In this document: piece after piece, positions 8,283 through 17,552 of the stretch
Position numbering within the stretch: position 1 is the stretch's first letter
Layout of the letters: each line of letters opens with the position of its first letter
DNA from: Albibacterium sp963696875
GTDB lineage: Bacteria; Bacteroidota; Bacteroidia; Sphingobacteriales; Sphingobacteriaceae
Direction of reading: 5' to 3'
DNA length: 64,000 bases
NCBI GenBank assembly: GCA_963696875.1
Contig: CAVOLQ010000007.1
Coordinates: 62,001 to 126,000 of the forward strand
The notes under the pieces: model-generated
What the model was told of the DNA's origin: nothing
The model's input: only the letters and a program-made list of their open reading frames with translations
Database searches by the model: none
Program-made: the position numbers and the translations under genes

Positions 8283-9902
8283 ATGCCCGCTATTATTAAG
8301 AAGAATTTTTGGATTGCAGCTGCTTATGCTGCTGTTTTGGCGTTAGGTTTATTTTTAGGTCAAAATTTCGCTGATGAAAGGGAAAGCCTAAGTAATAGCT
8401 CAATATTACCTATAGGACTTGACGAGAAAACGAGTAAATTGGATAGGATGATGCAATTAATTCAGCAGCGATATGTCGATCATGTCAAGATCGATACGTT
8501 GCAAGATTTTGCTATGGTCGAAATTTCGAACCATCTGGATCCTCATTCCGTTTACATACCTGCGCAAAAAGCGGATGAGCATTCCCGCAATTTAGCAGGA
8601 GGTTTTGGGGGAATTGGCGCCGAAGTTTATTTGCTAAATGATACCTTGCTAGTAACGGGATTAAGTCGAAACGGACCCGCAGAAAACGGAGGGATTAGGC
8701 GTGGCGATAAAATATTATGGATAGATAATACGCCGGTTGCTGGTGTAAATATAAGCCTTCAAAAAGTAAGCGACCTTATGCGTGGGGAAAAAGGCGAGTT
8801 GGTGAAGGTATGGTTAAAAAGAGGCAAGACCGAAATCAGAGATCCTTTTGAAATAAAAAGAGACTTTATTGCTACCAATTCCATCGATGCAGCGTATTTG
8901 ATTGACAGCCTAACTGCTTATATTAAAATAAAGCAATTTAGAAGTAATACGTCTGAAGAATTCAAAAGCGCACTTGCCAAGCTGAAGAAAAGTCAAATCA
9001 AAAATCTTATTATTGATTTAAGGGATAATGGGGGGGGGTACTTCTCTCAAGCCATGGGAGTGCTAGAAGAGCTTTTGCCAGAAGGAAGTTTAATGGTTTA
9101 TACGAAAGGCTTAAATGATGATCGTACAGATTATTTTTCCAAGGGAAGAGGCATTTTTGAGCAAGGCAGGGTGGCGGTATTGATTGATGAAAACTCAGCA
9201 TCAGCAAGTGAAATTGTAGCAGGTGCCATTCAGGATTTGAATAGGGGTATAGTAATTGGTCGACGTTCCTTTGGAAAAGGATTAGTTCAACAGAAGTTTA
9301 ATTTTAGCGATGGGTCCGCAGTTAATTTATCAGTTGCCCGTTATTACACACCCTCTGGACGAAGTATTCAAAAGCCTTACAAAGAGGGTCATATTCACTA
9401 CTTTAATGAGTTAAATCAACGCTTTTTAAGTGGCGAGCTGACCTCAGGGAAGGCGAATATTGATACTATAGCAGAAGATGGTCGTATTTACCGGACAGGA
9501 GCAGGTAAAGCGATGATTTCAGAAGGAGGAATAATGCCCGATATTTATGTGAAGCTAGATACCTCGGGAGTGAATAACTTTTACTTAAGCCTGGTAGATA
9601 ATAAATTGATCAATGATTTTGTTTACACTCACATGGTTTCAAGTCCACCAACGTTTTCCGTGAAAAGCTTTATCGACGATTACGATATTCCGGCATCTGT
9701 TTATTCCGATTTCCTAAAAACAGCAAGGAGTAGAGGACTTAACTTTACCGAAAAAGAAAGCAATGATTGCAACACACTGGTTAAAGCAGATATGAAAGCA
9801 TTAATAGGTCGTTACTTTTTCGGTGATGAGGCCTGGTTGAAAATTAGAAATGCCAGAGATGGTGTGATTTCCCGAAGTGTGGAAGCACTTGAGAAAGGCT
9901 AA
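8283..9902 (+). CDS. C-terminal processing peptidase, S41 family
   Basis: This 539-residue periplasmic serine protease resembles CtpA/Tsp, which trims or degrades exported proteins by their C-termini. An N-terminal hydrophobic segment (about 9-25) is a signal anchor. A PDZ domain follows at about 95-180 (GGFGGIGAEVYLLND, GPAENGGIRRGDKIL). The protease core contains LIIDLRDNGGGYF, the nucleophile region ENSASASEIVAGAIQD and the Lys region GRRSFGKGLVQQ, forming the Ser-Lys dyad. The remaining residues form a C-terminal extension common in Bacteroidota. Its stop codon lies inside a perfect palindrome shared with the convergent der gene. Confidence 0.93.
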   Translation: MPAIIKKNFWIAAAYAAVLALGLFLGQNFADERESLSNSSILPIGLDEKTSKLDRMMQLIQQRYVDHVKIDTLQDFAMVEISNHLDPHSVYIPAQKADEHSRNLAGGFGGIGAEVYLLNDTLLVTGLSRNGPAENGGIRRGDKILWIDNTPVAGVNISLQKVSDLMRGEKGELVKVWLKRGKTEIRDPFEIKRDFIATNSIDAAYLIDSLTAYIKIKQFRSNTSEEFKSALAKLKKSQIKNLIIDLRDNGGGYFSQAMGVLEELLPEGSLMVYTKGLNDDRTDYFSKGRGIFEQGRVAVLIDENSASASEIVAGAIQDLNRGIVIGRRSFGKGLVQQKFNFSDGSAVNLSVARYYTPSGRSIQKPYKEGHIHYFNELNQRFLSGELTSGKANIDTIAEDGRIYRTGAGKAMISEGGIMPDIYVKLDTSGVNNFYLSLVDNKLINDFVYTHMVSSPPTFSVKSFIDDYDIPASVYSDFLKTARSRGLNFTEKESNDCNTLVKADMKALIGRYFFGDEAWLKIRNARDGVISRSVEALEKG

Positions 9903-9914
9903 TTAGCCTTTCTC
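9891..9914. terminator. Perfect 24-base palindrome between convergent genes
   Basis: gagaaaggctaa is followed immediately by its exact reverse complement ttagcctttctc. The left arm includes the stop codon of the protease gene, and der ends 17 bases further on. The hairpin could act for both convergent transcripts, although T-tracts are short. Confidence 0.5.
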
Positions 9915-9930
9915 GTCCCTATTAGAAATC

Positions 9931-11232
9931 TTATTTCTGTCTGAAAAACACTTGAACAGGTACTCCTTCAAAGTCAAAGTTTTCTCTTAACTTATTCTCG
10001 ATAAAGCGGCGATAGGGCTCTTTTACATATTGAGGTAAATTACAGAAGAAAACAAATACCGGGGAGCGTCCACCTACCTGAGTAGCATATTTTATTTTAA
10101 TATACTTCCCTTTTATTGCAGGTGGAGGGTAATTCTCAATAATTGGCAGCATTACATCATTCAATTTAGAAGTAGAAATCTTCTTGGTTTTGTTGTTGTA
10201 TACTTTCGATGCGGCTTCTATCGCTTGAAAAATACGTTGTTTCTCTACGACAGAGATAAAGACAATAGGATAATCGGTAAAAGGAGCGCTTTTGCTGCGG
10301 ATCATCTCTTCGAAAACCTTCGTTGTTTTATGGTCTTTTTCTATTAGATCCCATTTGTTTACTAAAACAACTATCCCTTTATTATTTTTCTCGGCTAGGT
10401 GGAAGATGTTGATATCTTGCGCCTCAACGCCTTCTGTGGCATCTAGCATAAGTATCACGACGTCGGCTTCCTCCAATGCTTTGATGGTACGCATTACAGA
10501 ATAAAACTCAATATTTTCTTTAACCTTCGCTTTTCTCCTAAGCCCGGCAGTGTCGATTAATGTAAATTCGTGACCGAACTGATTATAATGGATTTTGATC
10601 GAATCCCTTGTTGTTCCGGCGATCGGGGTAACGATGTTTCTTTGTACACCAATCAACGCGTTAATCAGAGATGATTTACCGACATTAGGACGGCCTACAA
10701 TTGCGTATTTCGGCAGTTCGTCTTCCTCTTCAGTATCCTCTTTAAAGTGTTTTACTACTTCATCTAATAGTTCTCCTGTCCCCGATCCGGTTATGGACGA
10801 GATTGGATATAGTTCCCCAAGTCCTAAGCTGTGGAAAACGTGTGTATCGTTATAATTAGCAGTATTATCTACCTTATTGATTACTAGAAATACTGGTTTT
10901 TTACTTCGGCGTAATAATTTGGCAACATCATCGTCTAGGTCGGTAATTCCTGTTTTAACATCCACCATGAAGATGATAACGGAAGCTTCGTCTATGGCGA
11001 TCAATACTTGTTCGCGGATGGCGGCTTCATAGATGTCTTCTGAGCCATGTACATAGCCTCCAGTGTCGATGACAGTGAAATTTTTCCCGACCCATTCTGC
11101 CTGCCCGTAGTGGCGATCACGAGTTACTCCACTTACGTCATCTACAATGGCTTTGCGGCTTTCTGTTAATCGGTTATAAAGTGTTGATTTTCCTACGTTC
11201 GGACGGCCAACAATGGCTATGATATTTGACAT
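9931..11232 (-). CDS. der: Ribosome-associated GTPase Der (EngA)
   Basis: Der is an essential GTPase with two tandem G domains that assists assembly of the 50S ribosomal subunit. In 433 residues both P-loops are seen (GRPNVGKSTLYN near residue 8 and GRPNVGKSSLIN near 180). Both switch/G3 motifs (DTGGY and DTAGL) and both NKxD motifs (NKVD and NKWD) are present. The C-terminal KH-like domain follows from about residue 350. Length is standard. It lies upstream of the era gene in the genome and on the same strand, separated by 150 bases. Confidence 0.97.
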   Translation of the reverse strand: MSNIIAIVGRPNVGKSTLYNRLTESRKAIVDDVSGVTRDRHYGQAEWVGKNFTVIDTGGYVHGSEDIYEAAIREQVLIAIDEASVIIFMVDVKTGITDLDDDVAKLLRRSKKPVFLVINKVDNTANYNDTHVFHSLGLGELYPISSITGSGTGELLDEVVKHFKEDTEEEDELPKYAIVGRPNVGKSSLINALIGVQRNIVTPIAGTTRDSIKIHYNQFGHEFTLIDTAGLRRKAKVKENIEFYSVMRTIKALEEADVVILMLDATEGVEAQDINIFHLAEKNNKGIVVLVNKWDLIEKDHKTTKVFEEMIRSKSAPFTDYPIVFISVVEKQRIFQAIEAASKVYNNKTKKISTSKLNDVMLPIIENYPPPAIKGKYIKIKYATQVGGRSPVFVFFCNLPQYVKEPYRRFIENKLRENFDFEGVPVQVFFRQK

Positions 11233-11383
11233 GGTAATTTTTTAAAGAGGATTTAATCCAATATATTTACAAACTTAGATAAATTTTCTGTATATATAAT
11301 TGGCTTGCAAATTTATCAGTCTCCTCTAGTACAATGAAGCTTTTAATAGAGGAAATATAAAGATTTTTTTATTGTTGCTGGGT

Positions 11384-12262
11384 TTATTGTTCGTAGCCAA
11401 AGCGTTTTAGATAATTCTTTTTGCTTCTCCAATCTGGAATTACCTTAACAAATAGTTCTAAAAAGATTTTTTTTTGGAAGAAGTCTTCGATGTCTTCCCT
11501 AGCAAAAGTGCCAACCTTTTTAATCATGCTGCCAGCATTTCCGATGATTATATTTTTTTGAGAATCCCTTTCCACAATAATTTCCGCACTAATACGGATG
11601 ATTTTTGGTTCTTCTTTAAAAGAATTTACCACTACTTCGGTACTGTAAGGAATTTCTTTGTCAAAAAGCTTAAAAATCTTCTCACGAACTATCTCTGACA
11701 CAAAAAACCGCTCGGGCCTGTCTGTCAAAGCATCTTTGTCATAATAGGGCGGATGTACTGGCAATCGATCTAATATAAATTGCATTACCGCAAGCGTGTT
11801 ATGCTCAAATTTTGCAGAAATAGCGAAAATGGCCTCTGGATTTAGGGTTTCTTTCCAAAATTCAATCTTTTTATAGATATACTCTTCGGTAGATTTATCC
11901 ATTTTGTTGATCAAAACCGCTATCGGGACGTTCGTTTTCTTTAAGGTTTCGATCACGTCGCTTTCATCAAAGCGCTCGTTGATATCCGTTACAAATAGAA
12001 TGAGATCGGCATCCACTAAAGATCCCTTAACGGTATCCATCATTGCTTCCTGAAGAGTATAAGCGGGTTTGATTACTCCAGGGGTATCTGAAAATACAAT
12101 TTGATAGTCAGGTTCGTTAATGATGCCTAAGATGCGATGCCTTGTGGTTTGCGCTTTTGCGGTTACTATTGACATTTTCTCTCCCATGAGGGAGTTCATT
12201 AAAGTGGACTTACCAGCATTTGGCTTTCCTATGATACTTACAAATCCTGCTTTATGTGTCAT
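11384..12262 (-). CDS. era: Ribosome-associated GTPase Era
   Basis: Era binds 16S rRNA near its 3' end and is needed for 30S maturation. The G domain has GKPNAGKSTLMN, DTPG and NKMD, and the C-terminal KH domain (about 200-292) ends with DWRSKKNYLKRFGYEQ. I set the start at the ATG at 12262 (MTHKAGFVSIIGK). An upstream GTG at 12292 would add ten residues, but it lies inside the terminator hairpin of the tRNA-fMet gene, and the family starts at MTHKAG. The product is then 292 residues, normal for Era. Confidence 0.95.
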   Translation of the reverse strand: MTHKAGFVSIIGKPNAGKSTLMNSLMGEKMSIVTAKAQTTRHRILGIINEPDYQIVFSDTPGVIKPAYTLQEAMMDTVKGSLVDADLILFVTDINERFDESDVIETLKKTNVPIAVLINKMDKSTEEYIYKKIEFWKETLNPEAIFAISAKFEHNTLAVMQFILDRLPVHPPYYDKDALTDRPERFFVSEIVREKIFKLFDKEIPYSTEVVVNSFKEEPKIIRISAEIIVERDSQKNIIIGNAGSMIKKVGTFAREDIEDFFQKKIFLELFVKVIPDWRSKKNYLKRFGYEQ

Positions 12263-12277
12263 GATAATAGTTTTAAT

Positions 12278-12307
12278 AAAAAAAAGCCTCACCGTTTCCG
12301 ATGAAGC
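12278..12307 (-). terminator. Intrinsic terminator of tRNA-fMet
   Basis: Read on the minus strand, gcttcatcg and cggtgaggc form a nine-pair stem (two G-U wobbles) closed by a GAAA tetraloop and followed by eight T. It lies eight bases past the tRNA 3' end and 15 bases before the era start. Confidence 0.9.
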
Positions 12308-12314
12308 TTCGTAG

Positions 12315-12387
<73 letters not shown>

Positions 12388-12456
12388 ATGTGCGTTTTAT
12401 ATATTTTAGTCTTCTTGGTAAAAGACTTTTATTTGTTTTTTCGTCCTATTGGACTG

Positions 12457-12487
12457 CAAAGATAGGAATCTATTTGATAAAAGCAAA
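12457..12487 (-). promoter_or_regulatory. Promoter of tRNA-fMet
   Basis: On the minus strand TTTG (12487-12484) stands 19 bases before TATCTTTG (12464-12457), a perfect match to the Bacteroidota consensus. The tRNA 5' end follows about 70 bases later, so a processed leader is expected. Confidence 0.85.
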
Positions 12488-12507
12488 ATTAGTTTTAAAT
12501 TGTTTTA

Positions 12508-14148
12508 TTATTCTGCAATTATCATCGCCGCAAGGCGCTCATCCCGGTCATAAATGTCCTTTCTGAAATTAATTTTTCCATCACGGTCTACAAAGGCGGT
12601 GAAATAGGTAATGAATACGGGTACTACCTTTTCCAAAGTAACCGTTCTTTCTAATCCGCCGTTCATTGCTTTTACTATTGCGCTCTCATCCCATTCAGGT
12701 TGATTCTTTAAAAGAAATTCCGCCAATTTTAATGGTTCCTGCACACGGATGCAGCCATGGCTGAATGCGCGAGAGGATTCATCAAAAAGCGATTTTGCTG
12801 GACTATCATGTAAATAGATACTGTGGCTATTTGGGAATAGGAACTTTACGAGGCCTAGAGAGTTTGCTGGGCCTGGTTTTTGGCGAACAGTCGGGATGTT
12901 CCCATTATAACCGGTAATTTCCATGTTATTTCGTCGGATATAATTTGAGTTTCTGGCCATTGCGGGTAGAATTTCATTTTTCACGATGCTAGTTGGGACG
13001 TTCCAGTAAGGGCTGAATACGATATATTTTAATTCTCCGGAGAATACCACTGTCTTATGAACATCTTTACCCACAACTACATTACAGCTCCATAAAAGAC
13101 TGTCGGCATGATAAACGTGCAACTTAAATTCGGGGATATTTACGGCCAAGTAATCTTCATTTAAACTCAAAGGCAACCAGCGACTTCGTTCCATATTTAC
13201 TATTATTTGTCTTATACGCGACTCTAAGCCTGTATTTAATTCCCTTAAGGTGCTTGGTCCAATGGAGCCATCCACGGTTATACCGTGCCGTTTTTGAAAT
13301 ATGCTTACCGCATCAATAAGGTTTTGATCAAATAAAAGGGAACTTGTGTCACCTTTAAAATCATCGAGATGATATAGTCTGGCTTTAACTTTAGAGACGA
13401 ATGAAGAAGAGTCGCCTGCTTTGTAAGACCTTTGATCCATTTGTAGATCTGTCCACGGCACTGTATTTTCTAAAGATCTATATTTTTGCAAATAGGATTT
13501 TAAAAGTTCATATTGTCTGTATACAGGTTCTTTTAAGTTTTTATCTGTGGGGGGGAGCTGAAGCATACTATCCAAATAAGCTTCGTATGTTATCTTTTTC
13601 CTCGGAACAAACCATTGTGAACTTTCGCTGACCGACTTATCCATTCCTTGCCATGCTTTCTCAGCAAATTCAAAATATTGTGCGGTTAACATCAGCTCAA
13701 GATTGATATCCGGTTTAGCCTCTGTTGCGGCTTGTTCATTTTCAAGGAGGAGCGAGTCAAGCTGTCTTTTGTACTTAAGCTGCGTGAATAATCCTTCTTC
13801 TTTCAAATTTGATACCCTATCAATCAAGTTTGCTGCTTGTTCAATCAATCCATTATCATCAAACCAAGCGAAAGAGAATTTACGGTTGTTGTAAAATCGT
13901 GTAATATTGGAGTCAAGAGATTGAAAGTCCGGATGTTTCTTTAAGAATTGCGATATCTCTAAGCTATCAAAGTGAAATATCTTTTGATGGCTGAAGTTTC
14001 CGGGGATTGTTTTATTCCATTCCTCTTGGGCTTTAATTGAATCAATTTTGTCTGACTCGTGTTTTTTGGTGGTATTTCCACAACTATAAAATATAATAAA
14101 AATTAGTGCCAAAAAAACCGAGGTTTGTATTGCTGTTTTATTAGTCAT
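12508..14148 (-). CDS. Murein L,D-transpeptidase (YkuD domain, YcbB-like) lipoprotein
   Basis: The 546-residue protein makes 3-3 cross-links, or attaches proteins to peptidoglycan, in the periplasm. The N-terminus carries a lipobox-like FIIFYSCGN, so it is probably a lipoprotein. A putative peptidoglycan-binding domain sits near 255-310 (FVSKVKARLYHLDD, AVSIFQKRHGITVDGSIG). The YkuD catalytic domain (about 330-500) has the motif SHGCIRVQEP with the nucleophilic Cys and an upstream SIYLHDSP His. The layout matches YcbB/LdtD. It is transcribed away from tRNA-Glu. Confidence 0.92.
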   Translation of the reverse strand: MTNKTAIQTSVFLALIFIIFYSCGNTTKKHESDKIDSIKAQEEWNKTIPGNFSHQKIFHFDSLEISQFLKKHPDFQSLDSNITRFYNNRKFSFAWFDDNGLIEQAANLIDRVSNLKEEGLFTQLKYKRQLDSLLLENEQAATEAKPDINLELMLTAQYFEFAEKAWQGMDKSVSESSQWFVPRKKITYEAYLDSMLQLPPTDKNLKEPVYRQYELLKSYLQKYRSLENTVPWTDLQMDQRSYKAGDSSSFVSKVKARLYHLDDFKGDTSSLLFDQNLIDAVSIFQKRHGITVDGSIGPSTLRELNTGLESRIRQIIVNMERSRWLPLSLNEDYLAVNIPEFKLHVYHADSLLWSCNVVVGKDVHKTVVFSGELKYIVFSPYWNVPTSIVKNEILPAMARNSNYIRRNNMEITGYNGNIPTVRQKPGPANSLGLVKFLFPNSHSIYLHDSPAKSLFDESSRAFSHGCIRVQEPLKLAEFLLKNQPEWDESAIVKAMNGGLERTVTLEKVVPVFITYFTAFVDRDGKINFRKDIYDRDERLAAMIIAE

Positions 14149-14359
14149 CTTGATATTGCTGATTAGGAGTATTCCCTTCTTTAAAAAGCTACTTAAATTT
14201 ACACAAAAAACACGCTTTTGGTTATTTTGGATGTAATTTTTAAATCAAAAGTGTGAGTATTTTTTGACTTAAAGCTCATTTCTGTACAATATAAAAATTA
14301 GTTTCGAAAAGAAATTTTTCCATCTTTAAGGAAATTAATAAAAATAGTTCAATTATTAT

Positions 14360-14389
14360 TTTGAAGTAGCCTTTAAAAAGCTATCTTTG
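14360..14389 (+). promoter_or_regulatory. Promoter of tRNA-Glu
   Basis: TTTG (14360-14363) and TATCTTTG (14382-14389) are separated by 18 bases, close to the Bacteroidota consensus. A small inverted repeat (ttccgaaacg and cgttcggaa, 14392-14417) follows in the leader before the tRNA. Confidence 0.75.
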
Positions 14390-14425
14390 CATTCCGAAAC
14401 GAATAATCGTTCGGAAATTTAGAAT

Positions 14426-14497
14426 GGCCCGTTCGTCTAGGGGTTAGGACGCCAGATTTTCATTCTGGAAACAGGGGTTCGATTCCCCTACGGGCTA
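14426..14497 (+). tRNA. tRNA-Glu (anticodon TTC)
   Basis: The cloverleaf has acceptor GGCCCGT/ACGGGCT with a G1-U72 wobble typical of Bacteroidota tRNA-Glu, and D arm TCTAGGGGTTAGGA. The anticodon loop is TTTTCAT between CCAGA and TCTGG, and the T arm CAGGGGTTCGATTCCCCTA. CCA is not encoded. It is followed by a strong terminator and an accessory region. Confidence 0.95.
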
Positions 14498-14507
14498 CAG
14501 AAATTAC

Positions 14508-14535
14508 AGCGGATTGCACTCAATCCGCTTTTTTT
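14508..14535 (+). terminator. Intrinsic terminator of tRNA-Glu
   Basis: agcggattg and caatccgct form a perfect nine-pair stem with the loop CACT, followed by seven T. Confidence 0.92.
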
Positions 14536-14615
14536 ATGCCCTAGAGCCAGATTCTTCAGTTAATTCTTTTTTATAGCTGGCACCTCTCGTTTACTTAACT
14601 TGAAGAAGAGTGCTA

Positions 14616-15501
14616 CTAAGAAGATACCCTTTTCAGCTTAATCTCTCTGAAACTTATTTCACCACTTATTGGATTCGAATTATCAGCATAAACAGTCCAT
14701 CGCAAATAGTTTCCATTATCCAGATAATATTCATGCAATTCACTATTATCTAACTTCAATTCAATTTCTAGATTTGGCAAAATAGGGTGATATTTCAAAT
14801 AGTCATCATTAGTTAGATTATTGATTTTGACTGTTATCAGATCCTGACCCTGCCCACGTCTATACTTATCTTGTAAACAATTTTCTGGAAGAGAAATATC
14901 ACAATAAACATAATTAGCCAAGACTTTTCCGCTGTTTTTTGCAAAAATTTTTAAATTATAAAAATGACTCGTTATAACTACGCCACCAAATCCCCTCAGA
15001 TCATTATAAGTTACTTTATGGTGTACTTCAAACCGCAATTCAATTTTAGGATGCTTATCACGATTCATAATGTCTTTGATTTCATAGTCATGCATCGGTT
15101 CAGAAAGGAAATTGAATCGCTTATAATATTTCTTATCTACAGCTTGGTGTGCAATAGACTTTATTTCCATCAATCTCTACTGAATAGATCTCAACACCTT
15201 CAATTCGGGGCTGAATCCTACCATGAATAATTTGTTCAAGCCATTCTTTGTTGATAACAGTTCTCTCTATAGGGTCAAAAGACTCGGGCAAATGTTGGTT
15301 TCCCCTTGTAGAACCTTCTTTTATTCCATAAATTATAACGCCTCCGTTTGAATTCGCAAAAGCCGAAACGTCTTTAGATATTTCATTCGTAGTTTTCGAA
15401 TCCGCTTTTTGGAGAGCTCCAGCAGCTTTATAATCCAAATTAATATTCTCTTCTACCTTATTATTAAGAAGAGATTGTAGATAATCAAGATCGTATTTCA
15501 T
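14616..15501 (-). pseudogene. AlbA_2/Schlafen-type ATP-binding protein, broken by a frame disruption
   Basis: Two overlapping minus-strand frames together make one gene. The upstream part (15501-15133) has the AlbA_2 (Schlafen AlbA) domain: DYKAAGALQKADSKT, ISKDVSAFANSNGG, VIIYGIKEG, then VEIDGNKVYC before a stop. The downstream frame (15173-14616) continues with SIAHQAVDKKYYKRFN, which in this family normally follows VYxIxVP after DGNK. A short piece, perhaps about 20 bases, seems to be lost at the join near 15150. The rest is a C-terminal domain specific to this subgroup. AlbA_2 proteins are often linked to accessory or defence functions. The role here is unknown and the gene is probably dead. 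Confidence 0.72.
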
Positions 15502-16254
15502 GGTATTTACTTATTATGGATCTTTGGGTTGATAATATATTTTTCATATGTCCAGTGTCGACCGGATTATGTTAAAACTTGCCTATTGATAATGATTCAT
15601 TACAGAGGTATTCCGTCTAATTAACAAATAGTTAAATATTCAACAATATAAAGTTAGTTAATTATTACCATACTTACCATACTGCCACTCGAAAGTTTAA
15701 ACAATTATCCAAGAAACACACAATAACAGAAATTAGATGAAAGTTCTTTACCTTCTTACTTGGAATTGCAATGGCGTATAAGCAGGAGCTGCCTATTTTA
15801 TGGGTGACGGCGTAGTGCGCGCGCAGTGCTGGCGTATTGACGGCGTATTTATGGCCCAAATTACGCCTTTACTACGCCCTCATATTTGAATTACTATAAC
15901 GATACCCTTAATAATAAGGAAGGAGATATGGTGATTAAGGATAACAAAGGTTACTTGCGTGGTGCTCGGATAGGCTTAAAAATATGATCTATTGTTGAAT
16001 AGCTTGTTCTTCACAAAAACTATTAAAAGGAAAGTTTTAATAGAAGTATAATTCCAATGGAAACAATATAAATGAGTGATCAACTCAGGAAATTGAAATT
16101 ACAGCAATTTTCGTGGCGTGTCAAAATTTATCTCAGATAACTTGCAAACCTATATTTGCTTTCAAGACATTCGAAATATCGGTAAATGAAGTCTTGTTAA
16201 AAAACGGTTTGATTTTTAAATGTAGAAAACCGAGAGATATAAAAAGAGGTCTTT
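15502..16254. other. Gene-poor accessory stretch with a GGCGTA motif cluster
   Basis: No convincing gene is seen in about 750 bases. A 61-codon minus-strand frame (15859-15674) has no recognisable motif. Between 15773 and 15878 the hexamer GGCGTA occurs four times on the plus strand (15773, 15809, 15831, 15842) and twice inverted as TACGCC (15862, 15873), in a locally GC-rich patch inside AT-rich DNA. With the broken AlbA_2 gene and the adjacent tRNA-Glu, this may be the remains of an integrated element, but no integrase and no repeat of the tRNA 3' end were found. Confidence 0.4.
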
Positions 16255-16255
16255 G

Positions 16256-16300
16256 GTAAAAAAAACAGCCCATCTCTGATTTGCGGATGAGCTGTTTTTT
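16256..16300 (-). terminator. Terminator of the minus-strand susC operon
   Basis: On the minus strand aacagctcatc and gatgggctgtt form an eleven-pair stem (one wobble) with an 11-base loop, followed by a T-run. The plus strand also has a T-run after the stem, so it can work both ways. It lies directly after the last gene of the operon. Confidence 0.85.
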
Positions 16301-16306
16301 TGTCTT

Positions 16307-17536
16307 TTAGATTTTTATGAATATTTTTTTCTTGTACATCCAGTATAAGATCAGCCATTCAAGTCCTAGAATTAGTATACCGGACACTAACGTAGAGTAG
16401 GCGAGACCAAAGAGCTGGTCATAATTTGCCCCGAGGTGTGTATTTAAGGATTTTGCAATAAAAGTTTTTATACCTCCATCGGCAATAACGTAGGCTGCTA
16501 TGGAATTCATACCGATTACAGTAAGAATAAAGGCCCATTTCTTTCTACCTGCGATATCGATTACATTGTAGAAGAAGGCAAGGAACAGAAAGCAAACCCC
16601 ACCACTGAAGATGGTCCATGCCGGTGTCCAAATGCGTTTAACGACCGGATTGATTCCTGTAAAGTGCAAGATTGCACCAAATGCCATTAAACCAAGACCT
16701 ACGATGATAAAGAATTTTAGCTTTTCTTGTTGTGTTTTGCTTGTTCTTAACATGTTTCCTGCAAAAAGACCCAGTATCATGGTGCCTAAGGTTGGAATAA
16801 AGCTAAGAGTGGAATAACCTCCTGAATTAAAAAGAAATTCTCTTTTTCTTGGGAATAAGTTCATAAACCAATTGTCGAAGGCCCAAGCGAGGTTGGTATT
16901 CTTATTCCAATGAGCTGCAAACCCTTTGAAGTTGTGAATCCAGTCGGGCTTCACGCCAGCAGCAGCATAATCGAAAGCTGCTCCGGGCAATGGATATAGA
17001 GCGAAAGCCAACCAATAACCAACTAGAATAGCTACGAGTGCACCAATCTGAACGCGCTGAGAACTGAAACCCAAAAGAACAAGGAAAGTATAGCCCAATC
17101 CGATTTGGGTCAGGGTATCTTCGAAGGTAAAGTTAGTTTGTCCTGCATTAATGGAACGCAAAAATATTCCTAAAAAGATCAGAATGAGTGCTCTTTTAAT
17201 AGTATGTTTCATTACTGAGCCGAAACTGGCACCTTTGCTTATCCTACTGGCAACTGAATAAGGAAGGACAACCCCAACCAGAAACGTAAAAGCCGGTTGT
17301 ATCATATCGTGTAAACTTAACCATGTCCATGCCACGTGGTCCTGGTTAAAAGCCACTATTTTCCAGAATGTACTATCTGGCAATGCTTCTGAAACATTGG
17401 ACAAGCGAAGTACTTCGGCCATCATTAGTAACATAACAAATCCCCGGAATACATCTACGGAGGCCACTCGCTCAGGAGCCGCAAGGGTAGTGGTAGCAGG
17501 CTTAGCTTGCTTTATAGTAATATTTTCGGTATCCAT
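16307..17536 (-). CDS. HGSNAT-like membrane acyltransferase (DUF5009 family), copy 1
   Basis: The 409-residue polytopic protein starts, after a short cytoplasmic tail, with ERVASVDVFRGFVMLLMMAEVL. This DVFRG motif is shared by lysosomal heparan-alpha-glucosaminide N-acetyltransferase (HGSNAT) and bacterial NagX/DUF5009 proteins. The conserved loop His region is WTWLSLHDMIQPAFTFLVGV. Around ten membrane segments follow, ending LILYWMYKKKIFIKI. Characterised relatives carry acetyl groups from cytosolic acetyl-CoA to an amino sugar on the far side of the membrane. Last gene of the susC-susD operon, 16 bases after its neighbour. A paralogue is at 50922-52028. The substrate is inferred only. Confidence 0.8.
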   Translation of the reverse strand: MDTENITIKQAKPATTTLAAPERVASVDVFRGFVMLLMMAEVLRLSNVSEALPDSTFWKIVAFNQDHVAWTWLSLHDMIQPAFTFLVGVVLPYSVASRISKGASFGSVMKHTIKRALILIFLGIFLRSINAGQTNFTFEDTLTQIGLGYTFLVLLGFSSQRVQIGALVAILVGYWLAFALYPLPGAAFDYAAAGVKPDWIHNFKGFAAHWNKNTNLAWAFDNWFMNLFPRKREFLFNSGGYSTLSFIPTLGTMILGLFAGNMLRTSKTQQEKLKFFIIVGLGLMAFGAILHFTGINPVVKRIWTPAWTIFSGGVCFLFLAFFYNVIDIAGRKKWAFILTVIGMNSIAAYVIADGGIKTFIAKSLNTHLGANYDQLFGLAYSTLVSGILILGLEWLILYWMYKKKIFIKI

Positions 17537-17552
17537 ATAATTTTTATTTGTG

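Noticed and set aside
12263..12292. A GTG start extending era by ten residues
   Set aside because: The extension lies in the tRNA-fMet terminator hairpin, and the family starts at MTHKAG.
15674..15859. A 61-codon minus-strand frame in the gene-poor stretch
   Set aside because: It has no recognisable motif and coincides with the GGCGTA cluster; I cannot support it as a gene.
14477..16254. Integration site with a repeat of the tRNA-Glu 3' end
   Set aside because: No second copy of the T-arm/acceptor sequence was found downstream, and no integrase gene is present.
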